This document shows, in pieces, positions 34,824 through 44,200 of a stretch of 64,000 nucleotides of DNA (position 1 is the first letter of the stretch; each line of letters begins with the position of its first letter). The notes under the pieces were generated by a model that had not been told where the DNA came from, searched no databases, and saw only the letters and a list, made by a program, of their open reading frames with translations. Source of the DNA: Rhodococcus sp. P-2. GTDB lineage: Bacteria; Actinomycetota; Actinomycetes; Mycobacteriales; Mycobacteriaceae. The stretch covers positions 6,171,786 through 6,235,785 of the forward strand of contig NZ_CP066779.1 in NCBI RefSeq assembly GCF_016598535.1, written 5' to 3'. The translations under genes and the position numbers were made by a program.

Positions 34824-36611
34824 GTGCGCGAGTTCTCAGTTCCACAGTCGTTCTCAATTCCGGAGAACGTTTCCATGGCCGACTCCGTGTTCCGTCACGC
34901 CGAAGAAGACCCCACATTCGTGCCGTTCAAGAGGCCGTCGAACGGCGGATGGGTCGACGTCACTGCAGCTGAATTCGCGAAGCAGGTCTCTGCAGTTGCC
35001 AAGGGCCTGATCGCTTCGGGTGTCGAGCTCGGCGACCGCGTCGCTATCCTGTCCGCGACTCGCTACGAGTGGGTCGTTCTCGACTACGCCATCTGGACTG
35101 CCGGCGGATGCACCGTCGCGATCTACGAGACCTCCTCCCCCGACCAGGCGCAGTGGATCCTCGAGGATTCCGCGACGACACTTCTGGTCGTCGAAACGGC
35201 CAAGCACGCGGAGACTCACAAGGAAGTCACCGACGGCGCAGAAGCCCTCCGCGAGGTTCTCGTCATCGAGTCGGGAGCGATCGACGAGCTGTCCAGTCGC
35301 GGTTCGGCAATTACCGACGAAGAACTGCACACCCGTCGTCACCAGGTCACCGCTGCCTCGCCCGCGACCCTGATCTACACCTCCGGAACCACGGGACGCC
35401 CCAAGGGCGTCCAGCTGACGCATTCCAACTTCTACGCCGAGTCCAACGCCTGCCGCCTGGCCATGCCGGAGTCGATGGTCCCCGGCAAGAAGACGCTGAT
35501 GTTTCTGCCGCTCGCCCACGTATTCGCGCGTGCGATCTCCTTCGGTGCTTTCGACGCCAAGGTCACCGTCGCCCACACGTCGGACCTGACGACGCTCCTC
35601 GAGCAGTTCGCCGGTTTCAAGCCCAACTTCATCCTCTCGGTGCCGCGCGTGTTCGAGAAGGTGTACAACTCGGCTCGCCAGAAGGCAGTCGACGGCGGTA
35701 AGGGCAGCATCTTCGACAAGGCTGCCGCCACGGCCATCGAATACAGCGAATCCCTCGAAAAGGGTGGCCCCGGACTGGCACTAAAGCTCAAGCATGCGGT
35801 ATTCGACAAGCTCGTCTACTCGAAGTTGCGCGCAGCACTGGGTGGCGAGTGCGAGCGTGCAGTCTCCGGTGGCGCAGCCCTCGGCGCGCGCCTCGGCCAC
35901 TACTTCCGCGGCGTCGGCATCCCGATCTACGAGGGCTACGGACTCACCGAGACCAGCGCCGCAATCACCGTCAACACCTCGAGCGCGCAGCGCGTCGGCA
36001 CCGTCGGCAAGCCGATCAACGGCCACGCCGCCCGGATCGCCGAGGACGGCGAACTCCTCCTGCAGGGCCCGGTCGTCTTCGCCGGCTACTGGCACAACGA
36101 CAAGGCGACGGCCGAATCGATCGTCGACGGCTGGTTCCACACCGGCGATCTCGGATCGATCGACAACGAGGGCTACGTCTCCATCACCGGTCGCAAGAAG
36201 GAAATCATCGTCACGGCCGGCGGCAAGAACGTCGCACCGGCCGGCCTCGAGGATTCCCTGCGCGCGCATGCTCTGATCAGCCAGTGCCTCGTCGTCGGTG
36301 ACGGCCAGCCGTTCATCGGTGCACTGATCACTCTCGATCCGGAAACCCTGCCCGGTTGGGTCGAGCGCAACGGACTGCCCGCCGGCACCCCGATCGCCGA
36401 TCTGGTGAAGAACGCCGACCTGATCGCCGAGATCGATTCGGCCGTTGCCGACGCCAACAAGAAGGTCTCCAACCCGGAGCAGATCAAGAAGTACACGATC
36501 CTCGAGGTCGACTTCACCCAGGAGACCGGTGAATTGACGCCGACGCTCAAGCTCAAGCGCAACATCATTCACGAAGCTCACAAGACCAAGATCAGCGACC
36601 TGTACGCCTGA
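34824..36611 (+). CDS. long-chain acyl-CoA synthetase, FadD15-like
   Basis: 595 residues, the length and layout of M. tuberculosis FadD15. ATP loop LIYTSGTTGRPKGVQLTHSN near 180; a long insert with FKPNFILSVPRVFEKVYNSA; YEGYGLTETSAAIT near 375; hinge GRKKEIIVTAGGKNVAPAGL; and catalytic Lys in LTPTLKLKRNII at the end. It makes long-chain acyl-CoA for lipid synthesis or beta-oxidation at the membrane. GTG start with GGAGGGG upstream. A Crp-like palindrome is 34 bases upstream and a strong terminator follows. Confidence 0.93.
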   Translation: MREFSVPQSFSIPENVSMADSVFRHAEEDPTFVPFKRPSNGGWVDVTAAEFAKQVSAVAKGLIASGVELGDRVAILSATRYEWVVLDYAIWTAGGCTVAIYETSSPDQAQWILEDSATTLLVVETAKHAETHKEVTDGAEALREVLVIESGAIDELSSRGSAITDEELHTRRHQVTAASPATLIYTSGTTGRPKGVQLTHSNFYAESNACRLAMPESMVPGKKTLMFLPLAHVFARAISFGAFDAKVTVAHTSDLTTLLEQFAGFKPNFILSVPRVFEKVYNSARQKAVDGGKGSIFDKAAATAIEYSESLEKGGPGLALKLKHAVFDKLVYSKLRAALGGECERAVSGGAALGARLGHYFRGVGIPIYEGYGLTETSAAITVNTSSAQRVGTVGKPINGHAARIAEDGELLLQGPVVFAGYWHNDKATAESIVDGWFHTGDLGSIDNEGYVSITGRKKEIIVTAGGKNVAPAGLEDSLRAHALISQCLVVGDGQPFIGALITLDPETLPGWVERNGLPAGTPIADLVKNADLIAEIDSAVADANKKVSNPEQIKKYTILEVDFTQETGELTPTLKLKRNIIHEAHKTKISDLYA

Positions 36612-36624
36612 TCGATCGTCTTTC

Positions 36625-36666
36625 ACGAGTGTGGCCCGGTTCGAATACGAACCGGGCCACACTCGT
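36625..36666. terminator. strong bidirectional terminator
   Basis: A perfect 19-base stem (ACGAGTGTGGCCCGGTTCG with its complement) around an AATA loop, followed by TTTC. It lies between convergent genes ending at 36611 and 36668, ending one base before the second stop. Confidence 0.93.
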
Positions 36667-36667
36667 T

Positions 36668-37654
36668 TCATTCTTCGGCGGCGAGTAGTTCTCTTTCGAT
36701 CTCCGAGGGCAGTCCGTGCACCGCACGATCAGCCCGCTGGGTCGGCAGAGTTTCTCGCTGCATCCACTCCCAGGTATCTCGCACGGTGTCTTCGACGGGA
36801 CGGCACTGCAACCCGGCCTGCGCTGCCTTGGTGGTGTCGGCTTCGAGGAAGCCGGCGAACTCGCCCTCTTGCGGAACCCAACACGGAAGTTGCGTCCACG
36901 GCTGCGCTCCCGCTGCTGCCAGTCGACCCTCGTCGATCCACACGAGTTCCGCGTCCGAACCGGTGGCGTCCACGCACGCCTCGAGGAGCCCGGAGGTAGT
37001 GGCGTGCCCGGACGCACTGATGACGTCGTACGCCCCGCTGATCTTTGCCGCCAGTCCGGACAGGACAAACGATGCGACGTCACGAACATCGACGTACTGC
37101 AGCGGTCGAGTCGGCGCTCCCGGGGCCACGACACGTCCGCCCGTAGCGATGCGCCGTAGCCACCACGGCAGCCGCCCGATGTCCTCGTGCGGGCCGAGGA
37201 TCAACCCTGCCCTCGCGAGCAGCGCCTCCGGGAAGGATTCCAGGACAGCGAGTTCGGCCCCACGTTTGGCGGACGCGTAATCGGTGTTGTCATCGGACGT
37301 CGCAGATGCGGCAACCACCGGTGAGGTCTCGTCTACGTGCAAGCCCCACCGATAGGCCGATACGCTGGAAACGTACGCGTACCGGTCGACGCGGCCGCGC
37401 AAGATCCGGGCATTTTCAGCCACCACTCGGGGGCTACCCGACCACGTGTCGACCACAAGGTCCCATCGACGATCACCGAGCGCATCAACCATCGCTCGCT
37501 GATCGGTGCGATCCGCGAACAGGACCTCCGCTGTAGACGGCGGCGCTCCGGTGAGCCCCCGATGGAGCACTGTCACTTCCCAGCCCCGAGCCAGAGCGTC
37601 GTCGACGAGAGCACGGCCGAGGAACCGTGTTCCTCCGAGCATCAACAGCTTCAT
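36668..37654 (-). CDS. NAD(P)-dependent epimerase/reductase (extended SDR)
   Basis: 328 residues from the ATG at 37654, where the Rossmann start MKLLMLGGTRFLGRALVDDA begins. The dinucleotide loop GGTRFLG is followed by VVDTWSG and RYAYVSSVSAYRW, with the Ser and Tyr of the active site. The Lys of the usual YxxxK is present in the later DYASAKRGAE. This is the atypical-to-extended SDR group of nucleotide-sugar epimerase-like reductases. Substrate unknown. No clear ribosome-binding site. Confidence 0.85.
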   Translation of the reverse strand: MKLLMLGGTRFLGRALVDDALARGWEVTVLHRGLTGAPPSTAEVLFADRTDQRAMVDALGDRRWDLVVDTWSGSPRVVAENARILRGRVDRYAYVSSVSAYRWGLHVDETSPVVAASATSDDNTDYASAKRGAELAVLESFPEALLARAGLILGPHEDIGRLPWWLRRIATGGRVVAPGAPTRPLQYVDVRDVASFVLSGLAAKISGAYDVISASGHATTSGLLEACVDATGSDAELVWIDEGRLAAAGAQPWTQLPCWVPQEGEFAGFLEADTTKAAQAGLQCRPVEDTVRDTWEWMQRETLPTQRADRAVHGLPSEIERELLAAEE

Positions 37655-37741
37655 GACGGCTATCGTCACTCGAAAAGCGTCGTGCAGCAACACGTTCGTC
37701 TGGTAGCGCAATTCTCGACGAGTGAGGGTCGGACGAATCGC

Positions 37742-39112
37742 TCAGATACCTCGTCCGGGATTGAGAATGTTCTTCGGATCGAATGCGGCCTTCACTGCAA
37801 GCATCATTTCGCGTTCGGTCTGGCCGACCATATCTGCCATGTACGGCGCTTTGAGAACGCCGATACCGTGTTCACCACTGATCGTTCCGCCCAAATTCAA
37901 GGCGCCGGCAACGATGTCGTCGAACGCTTGGCGCGCACGATCCTGCGCTCCGGGTTCGGCGGCATCGAACACGATGGTGGGGTGGAGATTTCCGTCGGCG
38001 GCGTGACCGAAAGTTCCGATCGTGACACCGCGACGATCAGCTGCCTCGCGGATGCACCCCAGCATCGACGGCAACGCCGGAACTGGCACCGCGACGTCGT
38101 CGAGTAGCACCGTACCCAACGCCTCGAGAGCGGGCAACGCCATCCGCCGGGCGGCAGTGAACTCTTCACCTTCCACCGGATCGTCGGTGTGGAAAACCTC
38201 TCGCGCCCCGACGCTTTCGCACGCCGCGGCACAGTCCGCTGCCTCGGCGGCCGCTGACCTACCGTCGCACTGGATGAGCAGCATCGCCCCGGCCGATTCG
38301 TCCAACCCCATCTTCGTCAGGCGATTGACCGCGCCGATCGTGACGTCGTCCATCAACTCCAGCTGACACGGTTCGGCCACTGCCGACACGGCGAGGACGG
38401 CATCGATTGCGGACTCCGCGGAATCGAAGAAGGCGACGACGGTGGTCGCGGCTGTCGGCGCTGTACGCAGACGCATCGTGGCTTCGACGATGACCGCCAG
38501 AGTCCCCTCCGACCCCACGAGCAGATGTGTCAGGTCCAGTCCCGCAACATTTTTGCGCGTCCGTGCACCGGTACGGATCACACGCCCGTCGGCCAGCACC
38601 GCCGTCAGGGCAGCGACGTGATCACCGGTGACGCCGTACTTGGCGCAACAGATGCCGCCTGCATTTGTCGCCAGATTGCCGCCGATACTCGAGATGGCCC
38701 GGCTTCCCGGATCAGGAACGTACCAAAGGCCCTGCTGTGCAGCCGCTTCCGCCAGGTCACCGTTGATCACTCCGGGCTCCACCGTGGCGGTACGTGCAGC
38801 GGGATCGATCTCGAGAATGCGATCCATCCCCGCGACGCTCAGAACGATGCATCCGTCGAGTGCGTTGGCGGCGCCGGCCAACCCGGTACCCGCCCCTCGT
38901 GTCACCACGGGAACGGAGAGTTCATGGGCCACGGTCATGACCGCGACGACGTCGTCGACAGTCTTCGCCTTGACCAACGCAGCGGGACTTCCGGCCGCGG
39001 TGAGCAGCGATTGATCGCGGACGTACGCGCCCATGCGGTCGGGGTCGGTTGTTGCCCTGTCCCCCAGCGCTTTCTGCAAGCGTTCACCCAACAGGTCGAT
39101 ACTCGTGGTCAT
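37742..39112 (-). CDS. FAD-linked D-hydroxyacid oxidase/dehydrogenase (GlcD-like)
   Basis: 456 residues from the ATG at 39112, whose first bases overlap the stop of the gntR gene (ATGA). The FAD-binding PCMH domain spans about 40-220 (VPVVTRGAGTGLAGAANALD, PDPGSRAISSIGGNLATNAG). The C-terminal FAD-oxidase domain has TFGHAADGNLHP and SGEHGIGVLK, with the His residues of the family. It should oxidise a D-2-hydroxyacid such as glycolate or D-lactate. Co-transcription with the GntR regulator suggests substrate-induced control. A second, less similar member lies at 51911. Confidence 0.9.
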   Translation of the reverse strand: MTTSIDLLGERLQKALGDRATTDPDRMGAYVRDQSLLTAAGSPAALVKAKTVDDVVAVMTVAHELSVPVVTRGAGTGLAGAANALDGCIVLSVAGMDRILEIDPAARTATVEPGVINGDLAEAAAQQGLWYVPDPGSRAISSIGGNLATNAGGICCAKYGVTGDHVAALTAVLADGRVIRTGARTRKNVAGLDLTHLLVGSEGTLAVIVEATMRLRTAPTAATTVVAFFDSAESAIDAVLAVSAVAEPCQLELMDDVTIGAVNRLTKMGLDESAGAMLLIQCDGRSAAAEAADCAAACESVGAREVFHTDDPVEGEEFTAARRMALPALEALGTVLLDDVAVPVPALPSMLGCIREAADRRGVTIGTFGHAADGNLHPTIVFDAAEPGAQDRARQAFDDIVAGALNLGGTISGEHGIGVLKAPYMADMVGQTEREMMLAVKAAFDPKNILNPGRGI

Positions 39113-39810
39113 TCCGTTCGTCCTTCGTAGAATCCGCGCACATGGCGCTCGACCAGATCGGCAGCCTCGTCGGCTGCGCCGCGCTCGATCGCGTCGGCGA
39201 TGCCCTCGTGTTCTGCCAGCAGTGCGCCCAGCGTGGCTGCCGTGTTCTCGCGCGAGTCGAGTTCGCTCAGCAGGTAGCCGGCAATGCTGTCGCGGAGAAC
39301 CGTCATGACCAACCCGAATGCCTTGTTCCCGCCTGCTCCGGCGAGCGCGACGTGAAAGTCGACGTCTGCGTCGTGGAAGGCGACCGAGTCGTCGGCACGC
39401 GTCGCGACTCGCATCCGCTCGATCGCAACCCGGGCGTCGCCTGGCACGGCTACGAGTGTGCGCAACGCTGCGGCTTCGAGCAGCACCCGCAATTCGACAA
39501 GATCGCCGAGCGGAACTGCCCCCACCTGCAAAGCCGTACTGAGAGCGGTGGCCGCAGAATCGGCCGTATGCTCGTGCGTCACCCGAGGCCTGGCAGTCGA
39601 AGTAGTGTCCGCCCCGGTCAACAATCCCTGCGCTTGCAGCACGCGAAGTGCCTCGCGCACCGTCGATCGACCCACCGAGAACGTCTGCGCGAGTTCCTGT
39701 TCGGTCGGCAATGCCTCCCCGACGGGAAGCGAGCCGTCGAGAATGGCAGCGCGGATTCTTCCCGACACGGCAAGGCTGAGCGGCATGCGCGACAACGGAG
39801 TCGTATCCAT
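39109..39810 (-). CDS. GntR-family regulator, FadR/FCD subgroup
   Basis: 233 residues. The N-terminal winged helix-turn-helix spans about 10-75 (VSGRIRAAILDGSLPVGEAL, STVREALRVLQAQGLL). The C-terminal FCD ligand domain follows, with DVDFHVALAGAGGNKAF and LAEHEGIADAIERG giving the metal-binding Asp/His positions. FCD members sense organic acids. The TTGTCTGACAA palindrome lies 28 bases upstream of its start, and the ATG is six bases after TAGCGT, so the gene is probably leaderless and autoregulated. It leads the oxidase operon and faces the isochorismatase-like gene. Confidence 0.92.
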   Translation of the reverse strand: MDTTPLSRMPLSLAVSGRIRAAILDGSLPVGEALPTEQELAQTFSVGRSTVREALRVLQAQGLLTGADTTSTARPRVTHEHTADSAATALSTALQVGAVPLGDLVELRVLLEAAALRTLVAVPGDARVAIERMRVATRADDSVAFHDADVDFHVALAGAGGNKAFGLVMTVLRDSIAGYLLSELDSRENTAATLGALLAEHEGIADAIERGAADEAADLVERHVRGFYEGRTE

Positions 39811-39816
39811 GCCGCG

Positions 39817-39822
39817 ACGCTA
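39817..39822 (-). promoter_or_regulatory. -10 element for leaderless gntR transcript
   Basis: TAGCGT on the minus strand, six bases from the ATG at 39810. The TTGTCTGACAA operator sits 15 bases further upstream, at or near the -35 position. Confidence 0.45.
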
Positions 39823-39837
39823 CCACCCCTTGCCTGC

Positions 39838-39848
39838 TTGTCTGACAA
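39838..39848. promoter_or_regulatory. FCD-type GntR operator
   Basis: TTGTCTGACAA is a perfect 5-base inverted repeat and fits the TNGTNNNACNA consensus known for FCD-subgroup GntR proteins. It lies in the 92-base divergent region between gntR and the isochorismatase-like gene, so it can control both. Confidence 0.7.
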
Positions 39849-39902
39849 ACTGTTTAATTGAGAAGATTCGTGACCCGGACCACAACAGAGAAGGTGCCGA
39901 CC

Positions 39903-40520
39903 ATGACCGACAAGCTCGAACTGGATCCCGCAACCACCGCCGTCGTGCTCATCGAGTACCAGAACGACTTCACCACCGAAGGCGGTGTCCTCCACGAGGC
40001 CGTCGCACCGGTCATGGAATCGAACGGACTCCTCGCGAACACCGCCGCGCTGGTCGATGCGGCGCGCGCGGCGGGTGTCACCGTGATGCACGCACCGATC
40101 ACCTTCGCCGAGGGGTACAACGAAATCACCTCGCATCCTTACGGAATCCTCAAGGGCGTCGTCGACGGCAAGGCTTTCGTGAAGGGTTCGTGGGGAGCCG
40201 CGATCGTCGACGACCTCACCCCGAAGGACGGCGACATCGTCATCGAGGGCAAGCGCGGACTCGACACATTTGCCAGCACCAACCTCGATTTCATTCTGCG
40301 CAGCAAAGGAATTCGCACGATCCTTCTCGGTGGCTTCCTGACCAACTGCTGCGTCGAATCAACCATGCGCACCGGCTACGAGAACGGCTACCGGGTCATC
40401 ACACTCACCGATTGTGTGGCCGGAACGTCGGTCGCCGAACACGAGAACGCGATCACCTACGACTACCCGATGTTCTCGCATCCCGTCACGTCGAAAGAGG
40501 TGCTCGACGCGCTCTCCTGA
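39903..40520 (+). CDS. isochorismatase-family cysteine hydrolase
   Basis: 205 residues from the ATG at 39903, with AGAAGG upstream. The fold segments are VVLIEYQNDFTTEGG, GKRGLDTFAST (catalytic Lys) and LLGGFLTNCCVEST (catalytic Cys). The usual catalytic Asp at the start of the DxQND motif is Glu18 here. Relatives cleave amide C-N bonds, as in ureidoacrylate or carbamoyl compounds. It is divergent from the GntR gene across a shared operator, so it may belong to the same catabolic route as the FAD oxidase. It ends five bases before the stop of the convergent hydrolase gene. Confidence 0.9.
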   Translation: MTDKLELDPATTAVVLIEYQNDFTTEGGVLHEAVAPVMESNGLLANTAALVDAARAAGVTVMHAPITFAEGYNEITSHPYGILKGVVDGKAFVKGSWGAAIVDDLTPKDGDIVIEGKRGLDTFASTNLDFILRSKGIRTILLGGFLTNCCVESTMRTGYENGYRVITLTDCVAGTSVAEHENAITYDYPMFSHPVTSKEVLDALS

Positions 40521-40525
40521 GAGGA

Positions 40526-41167
40526 CTACCTGGAATGCGCGAGAAGGAATTCACGGCTGACGTTGGTGACACTGGCGTGAACCTTCTCGTGCAGCAGGTC
40601 GTGACCGGCGTCCTCGAACTCGCGCATTTCGACGTTGCGCAGCGTCCGCGCCCAGTCTCGGACGGGATCGACCGGGGCGATCCGGTCGTCGGTGCCGTGA
40701 ACGACCAGGACTGGGATACCAGCTTCGGAGAGTTCCGCCCACCCGTGTTGCTCCACCGCGCTGCGCGGAATGCCGCACAACACGGCGGACGCGAACTCGT
40801 GATCGCGGTGAGCCAGCACCGTCAGCGCCGTCACGGCACCTAACGAATGCCCCATCACCGCCTGCGGAGCTTCGGGCAGTTCGGCCAAAGCGATGTCAGC
40901 CAGCGTGGCTGCATCGGCAGCAAGATCGGAGAGCGGAGCCCCGACTCCCGGATCACCCTCCGACAAGCCGTGTCCAGTGTGATCGATCGCCCACACGTCG
41001 ATCCCCGACACCGTCATGGCGCTCGCGAAGCGGTGATACTGCCCGCTGTGCTGACCGAGACCGTGCAGAAAGATCAATGACACCTTCGGCGCCGCACCCC
41101 CTGCCGCCGGCCAATGCCGAAAGTGCACTTGACCGGTTCGTCCGTCGAAGAAAGGCATGATCGTCAT
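40526..41167 (-). CDS. alpha/beta hydrolase, monoacylglycerol-lipase-like
   Basis: 213 residues. The fold shows the oxyanion region LIFLHGLGQHSGQY, DHTGHGLSEG, nucleophile Ser in MGHSLGAV, the acid in VVHGTDDRIAP and the His in EDAGHDLLHE. The lid domain is very short compared with human or mycobacterial monoacylglycerol lipases of about 280 residues, so substrate may differ. Probable soluble esterase or lipase. Confidence 0.85.
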   Translation of the reverse strand: MTIMPFFDGRTGQVHFRHWPAAGGAAPKVSLIFLHGLGQHSGQYHRFASAMTVSGIDVWAIDHTGHGLSEGDPGVGAPLSDLAADAATLADIALAELPEAPQAVMGHSLGAVTALTVLAHRDHEFASAVLCGIPRSAVEQHGWAELSEAGIPVLVVHGTDDRIAPVDPVRDWARTLRNVEMREFEDAGHDLLHEKVHASVTNVSREFLLAHSR

Positions 41168-41250
41168 TCTGCACTCCGTTGCCGGTATCCGCGGCGCGTG
41201 GGCGATTACTGGTGGGTTGCCTTGTCGGTGAGCGATGGCACAATCTCCGT

Positions 41251-44200
41251 GTGTTCCTACTCGATGATCAGATCGTCTACAGCGCCAGTGACCTCTCGGC
41301 CGCGGCCTCGTGCGAGTTCGCGCTGTTGCGGCAACTCGACGCCCGTACCGGTCTGATCTCAGCCGAGAAGGCCGAGGCGGATCCGATGCTCGAGCGGACG
41401 TCGAGCCTCGGCGACTCCCACGAGCGCGAACAGCTTCAGAAGTTCATCGATCAACACGGAGACGGCGTGGTCGTCATGCCGCGACCGGAACACTCGCGCG
41501 CAGGCCTGACAGCCGCCACCCTGGCCACCGTCGAGGCGGCCCGATCCGGCGCTCCCGTGATCTATCAGGGAACCTTCTTCGACGGCCGATTCCTCGGCTT
41601 CTGCGACTTCCTCGTCCGCGAGGGCGACACGTACGCGGTCTACGACAGCAAACTCTCCCGGCATGCCAAGGTGTCGGCGCTCCTCCAACTCGCCGCGTAC
41701 GCGGACGCATTGGAGCGCAATGCAATCGCAGCCTCCGATCAGGTTCATCTGCTTCTCGGCGACGGCAGCACGTCGTCACACGACATCGGCGACATCGCAC
41801 CGGTTTTCGCGGCGCGCAGAGCCGAACTGGAACGAGTCCTCGACGAGCATCGCGCCGAGGGAAAACCCACCCAGTGGCTCGACGATCGATACCTGCGCTG
41901 CGGCCGCTGCGACACCTGCAGCGTCGAGGTCGAGAACCATCGCGATCTGCTGCTGGTTGCGGGCGTCCGCGGCAACCAGCGCGAACAACTGATCGTCTCG
42001 GGAATCACGACAATCGACGAACTCGCCGTGAGCACTGGACCAGTCGAAGGAATCCGCCGGGAAACACTCGACAAACTCCGTGCACAGGCTGCGGTTCAAC
42101 TACGCCAGGAACAATCCGGCGACGCCGAATTCGAGGTCTACGAACCCTCGGCGCTCGGTGGTCTGCCCGTCCCCGACGACGGCGATATCTTCTTCGACTT
42201 CGAGGGGGACCCACTCTGGGCCGAGGACGGATCCACCGACTGGGGGCTGGAGTACCTGTTCGGCGTGGTCGAAGGCCCGGCAGACGACTACGTGTTCAAA
42301 CCCTTCTGGGCACACGATCGCGAGGGTGAACGCCAGGCGCTCCTCGACTTTCTCGATTACGTCACCGCGCGCCGAGAAGCTCACCCCGGCATGCACATCT
42401 ATCACTACGCCGCGTACGAGAAATCGGCGCTGTTGCGCTTGGCCGCACGTCACGGCGTCGGCGAGCAAACGGTGGACACGCTGCTCAGCGAGAACGTGCT
42501 CGTGGACCTCTATCCGATAGTCCGCGCCTGCCTGCGGATCGGACAACGCTCGTACAGCATCAAGAAACTCGAACCGCTCTACATGGGTGAGCACGGCCGC
42601 GACGGTGACGTCACCAATGCCGCCGCTTCGGTCGTCGCTTATGCCGACTACTGCGAACTGCGCGACGGCGGACAGGCCGACCAGGCCAGGGAACTTCTTC
42701 AGGGTATCTCCGACTACAACGAGTACGACTGCGAATCCACCCTGCGCCTGCGCGATTGGCTCGCCGAGCGCGCCGCAGAACACGGCGTGGAACTGCGTGA
42801 GCCCACCGGACAGATCAAGATTCCACTCGAGGAACTCACCGAATCGGAAATCGCGCTCCGCGACTTCGCAGGCCACAAGGCCGGTTCGACACGCACCCCC
42901 GATCAGCAGGCTGCGGCGCTACTGGCCGCTGCAGTGGGATACCACAATCGCGAACGGAAGCCGTACTGGTGGGCGCATTTCGACCGATTGGTCACTCCGA
43001 TCGAAGACCTCGTCGACGTCCGTGACGTCATGGTGGTAGATCAGTCCGAGATCGAGGCGGACTGGCACAAGAGCACCCCGCGGCAGAAGAAGTTTCGTCG
43101 CCACATTCAGCTGACCGGAAGTTTCGGCACCGGAACGTCTTTGAGCCCGGGCAGTGATCTGTTCGCTCTCTACGCAACCCCCTCCCCCGATGCCGTTGCA
43201 AGCGAGAACCCCACCCAGCGCGGCACCAGCAGCGTCAAGGTCACCGCCGTGGTCAAGTCCGAAGGACTCGACGTGGTCACCGTCGAAGAACTGCTCAGCG
43301 GTGACGAATACCTCGACGCCCCCGTCGCATTGGCACCCGGTCGTCCGATTCCCACCGGACGCATGGAGAAGTCGATCGCCGCTGCCGCGTCCGGCGCCAG
43401 CGAGAGCCTGCCCGAGCTGCCACGCATCGCAGCGGTCGACATTCTCCGGCGCAGCACCCCGAGGACACTCTCGGGTTCACCGCTCCCGCCCGTCGGGACC
43501 GACAACAACTACGCGGACGCCATCACCGCCGCACTTCTCGACCTCGATGATTCCTACGTGGCAGTGCAGGGTCCCCCCGGTACGGGCAAGACCTACACGG
43601 GCGCCCGTGTCGTCAAGACACTGATCGAACAGCATCACTGGCGAATCGGAGTGGTGGCGCAATCACATTCGGTGGTCGAGAACATGCTCGGCGGCATTCT
43701 GAAGGCCGGCATGGACCCTGCACTGGTCGCGAAGAAGGGCAGCCGCAGCAAGACCGCAGAATGGCAGGACATCGCATCCGAAGAATATGCGGGATTCATC
43801 GCCGAAGCCGAAGGCGTCGGCTGTGTCATCGGCGGCACTGCGTGGGACTTCGCGAACACCGATCGCGTTCCGGCAGGCAGTTTGGACCTGCTCGTGGTGG
43901 ACGAGGCCGGCCAGTTCGCGCTCGCCAACACCATTGCCGTCGCGATTTCCGCGCGCAACCTGTTGCTACTGGGCGATCCCCAGCAGCTACCCCAGGTCAG
44001 CCAAGGTACGCACCCCGAACCTGTCGACGAATCGGCACTCGGTTGGCTCGCCGAGGGACACGGCGCACTGCCACCCGAACTCGGCTACTTCCTCGAGAAA
44101 ACGTGGCGGATGCACCCCGATCTGTGTGCGCCCGTGTCCGCACTGTCGTACGAGGGCAAGCTGCATTCCCAGGAAACCGTGAGTGCGGCAAGGAAACTCG

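Noticed and set aside
39113-39826. N-terminal extension of the FAD oxidase frame to 39826
   Set aside because: The extension overlaps the whole gntR gene in another frame; homology and the ATGA overlap put the start at 39112.
39869-39884. Crp-like site before the isochorismatase-like gene
   Set aside because: CGTGA-CCCGGA-CCACA has two mismatches at key positions; the GntR site explains the region better.
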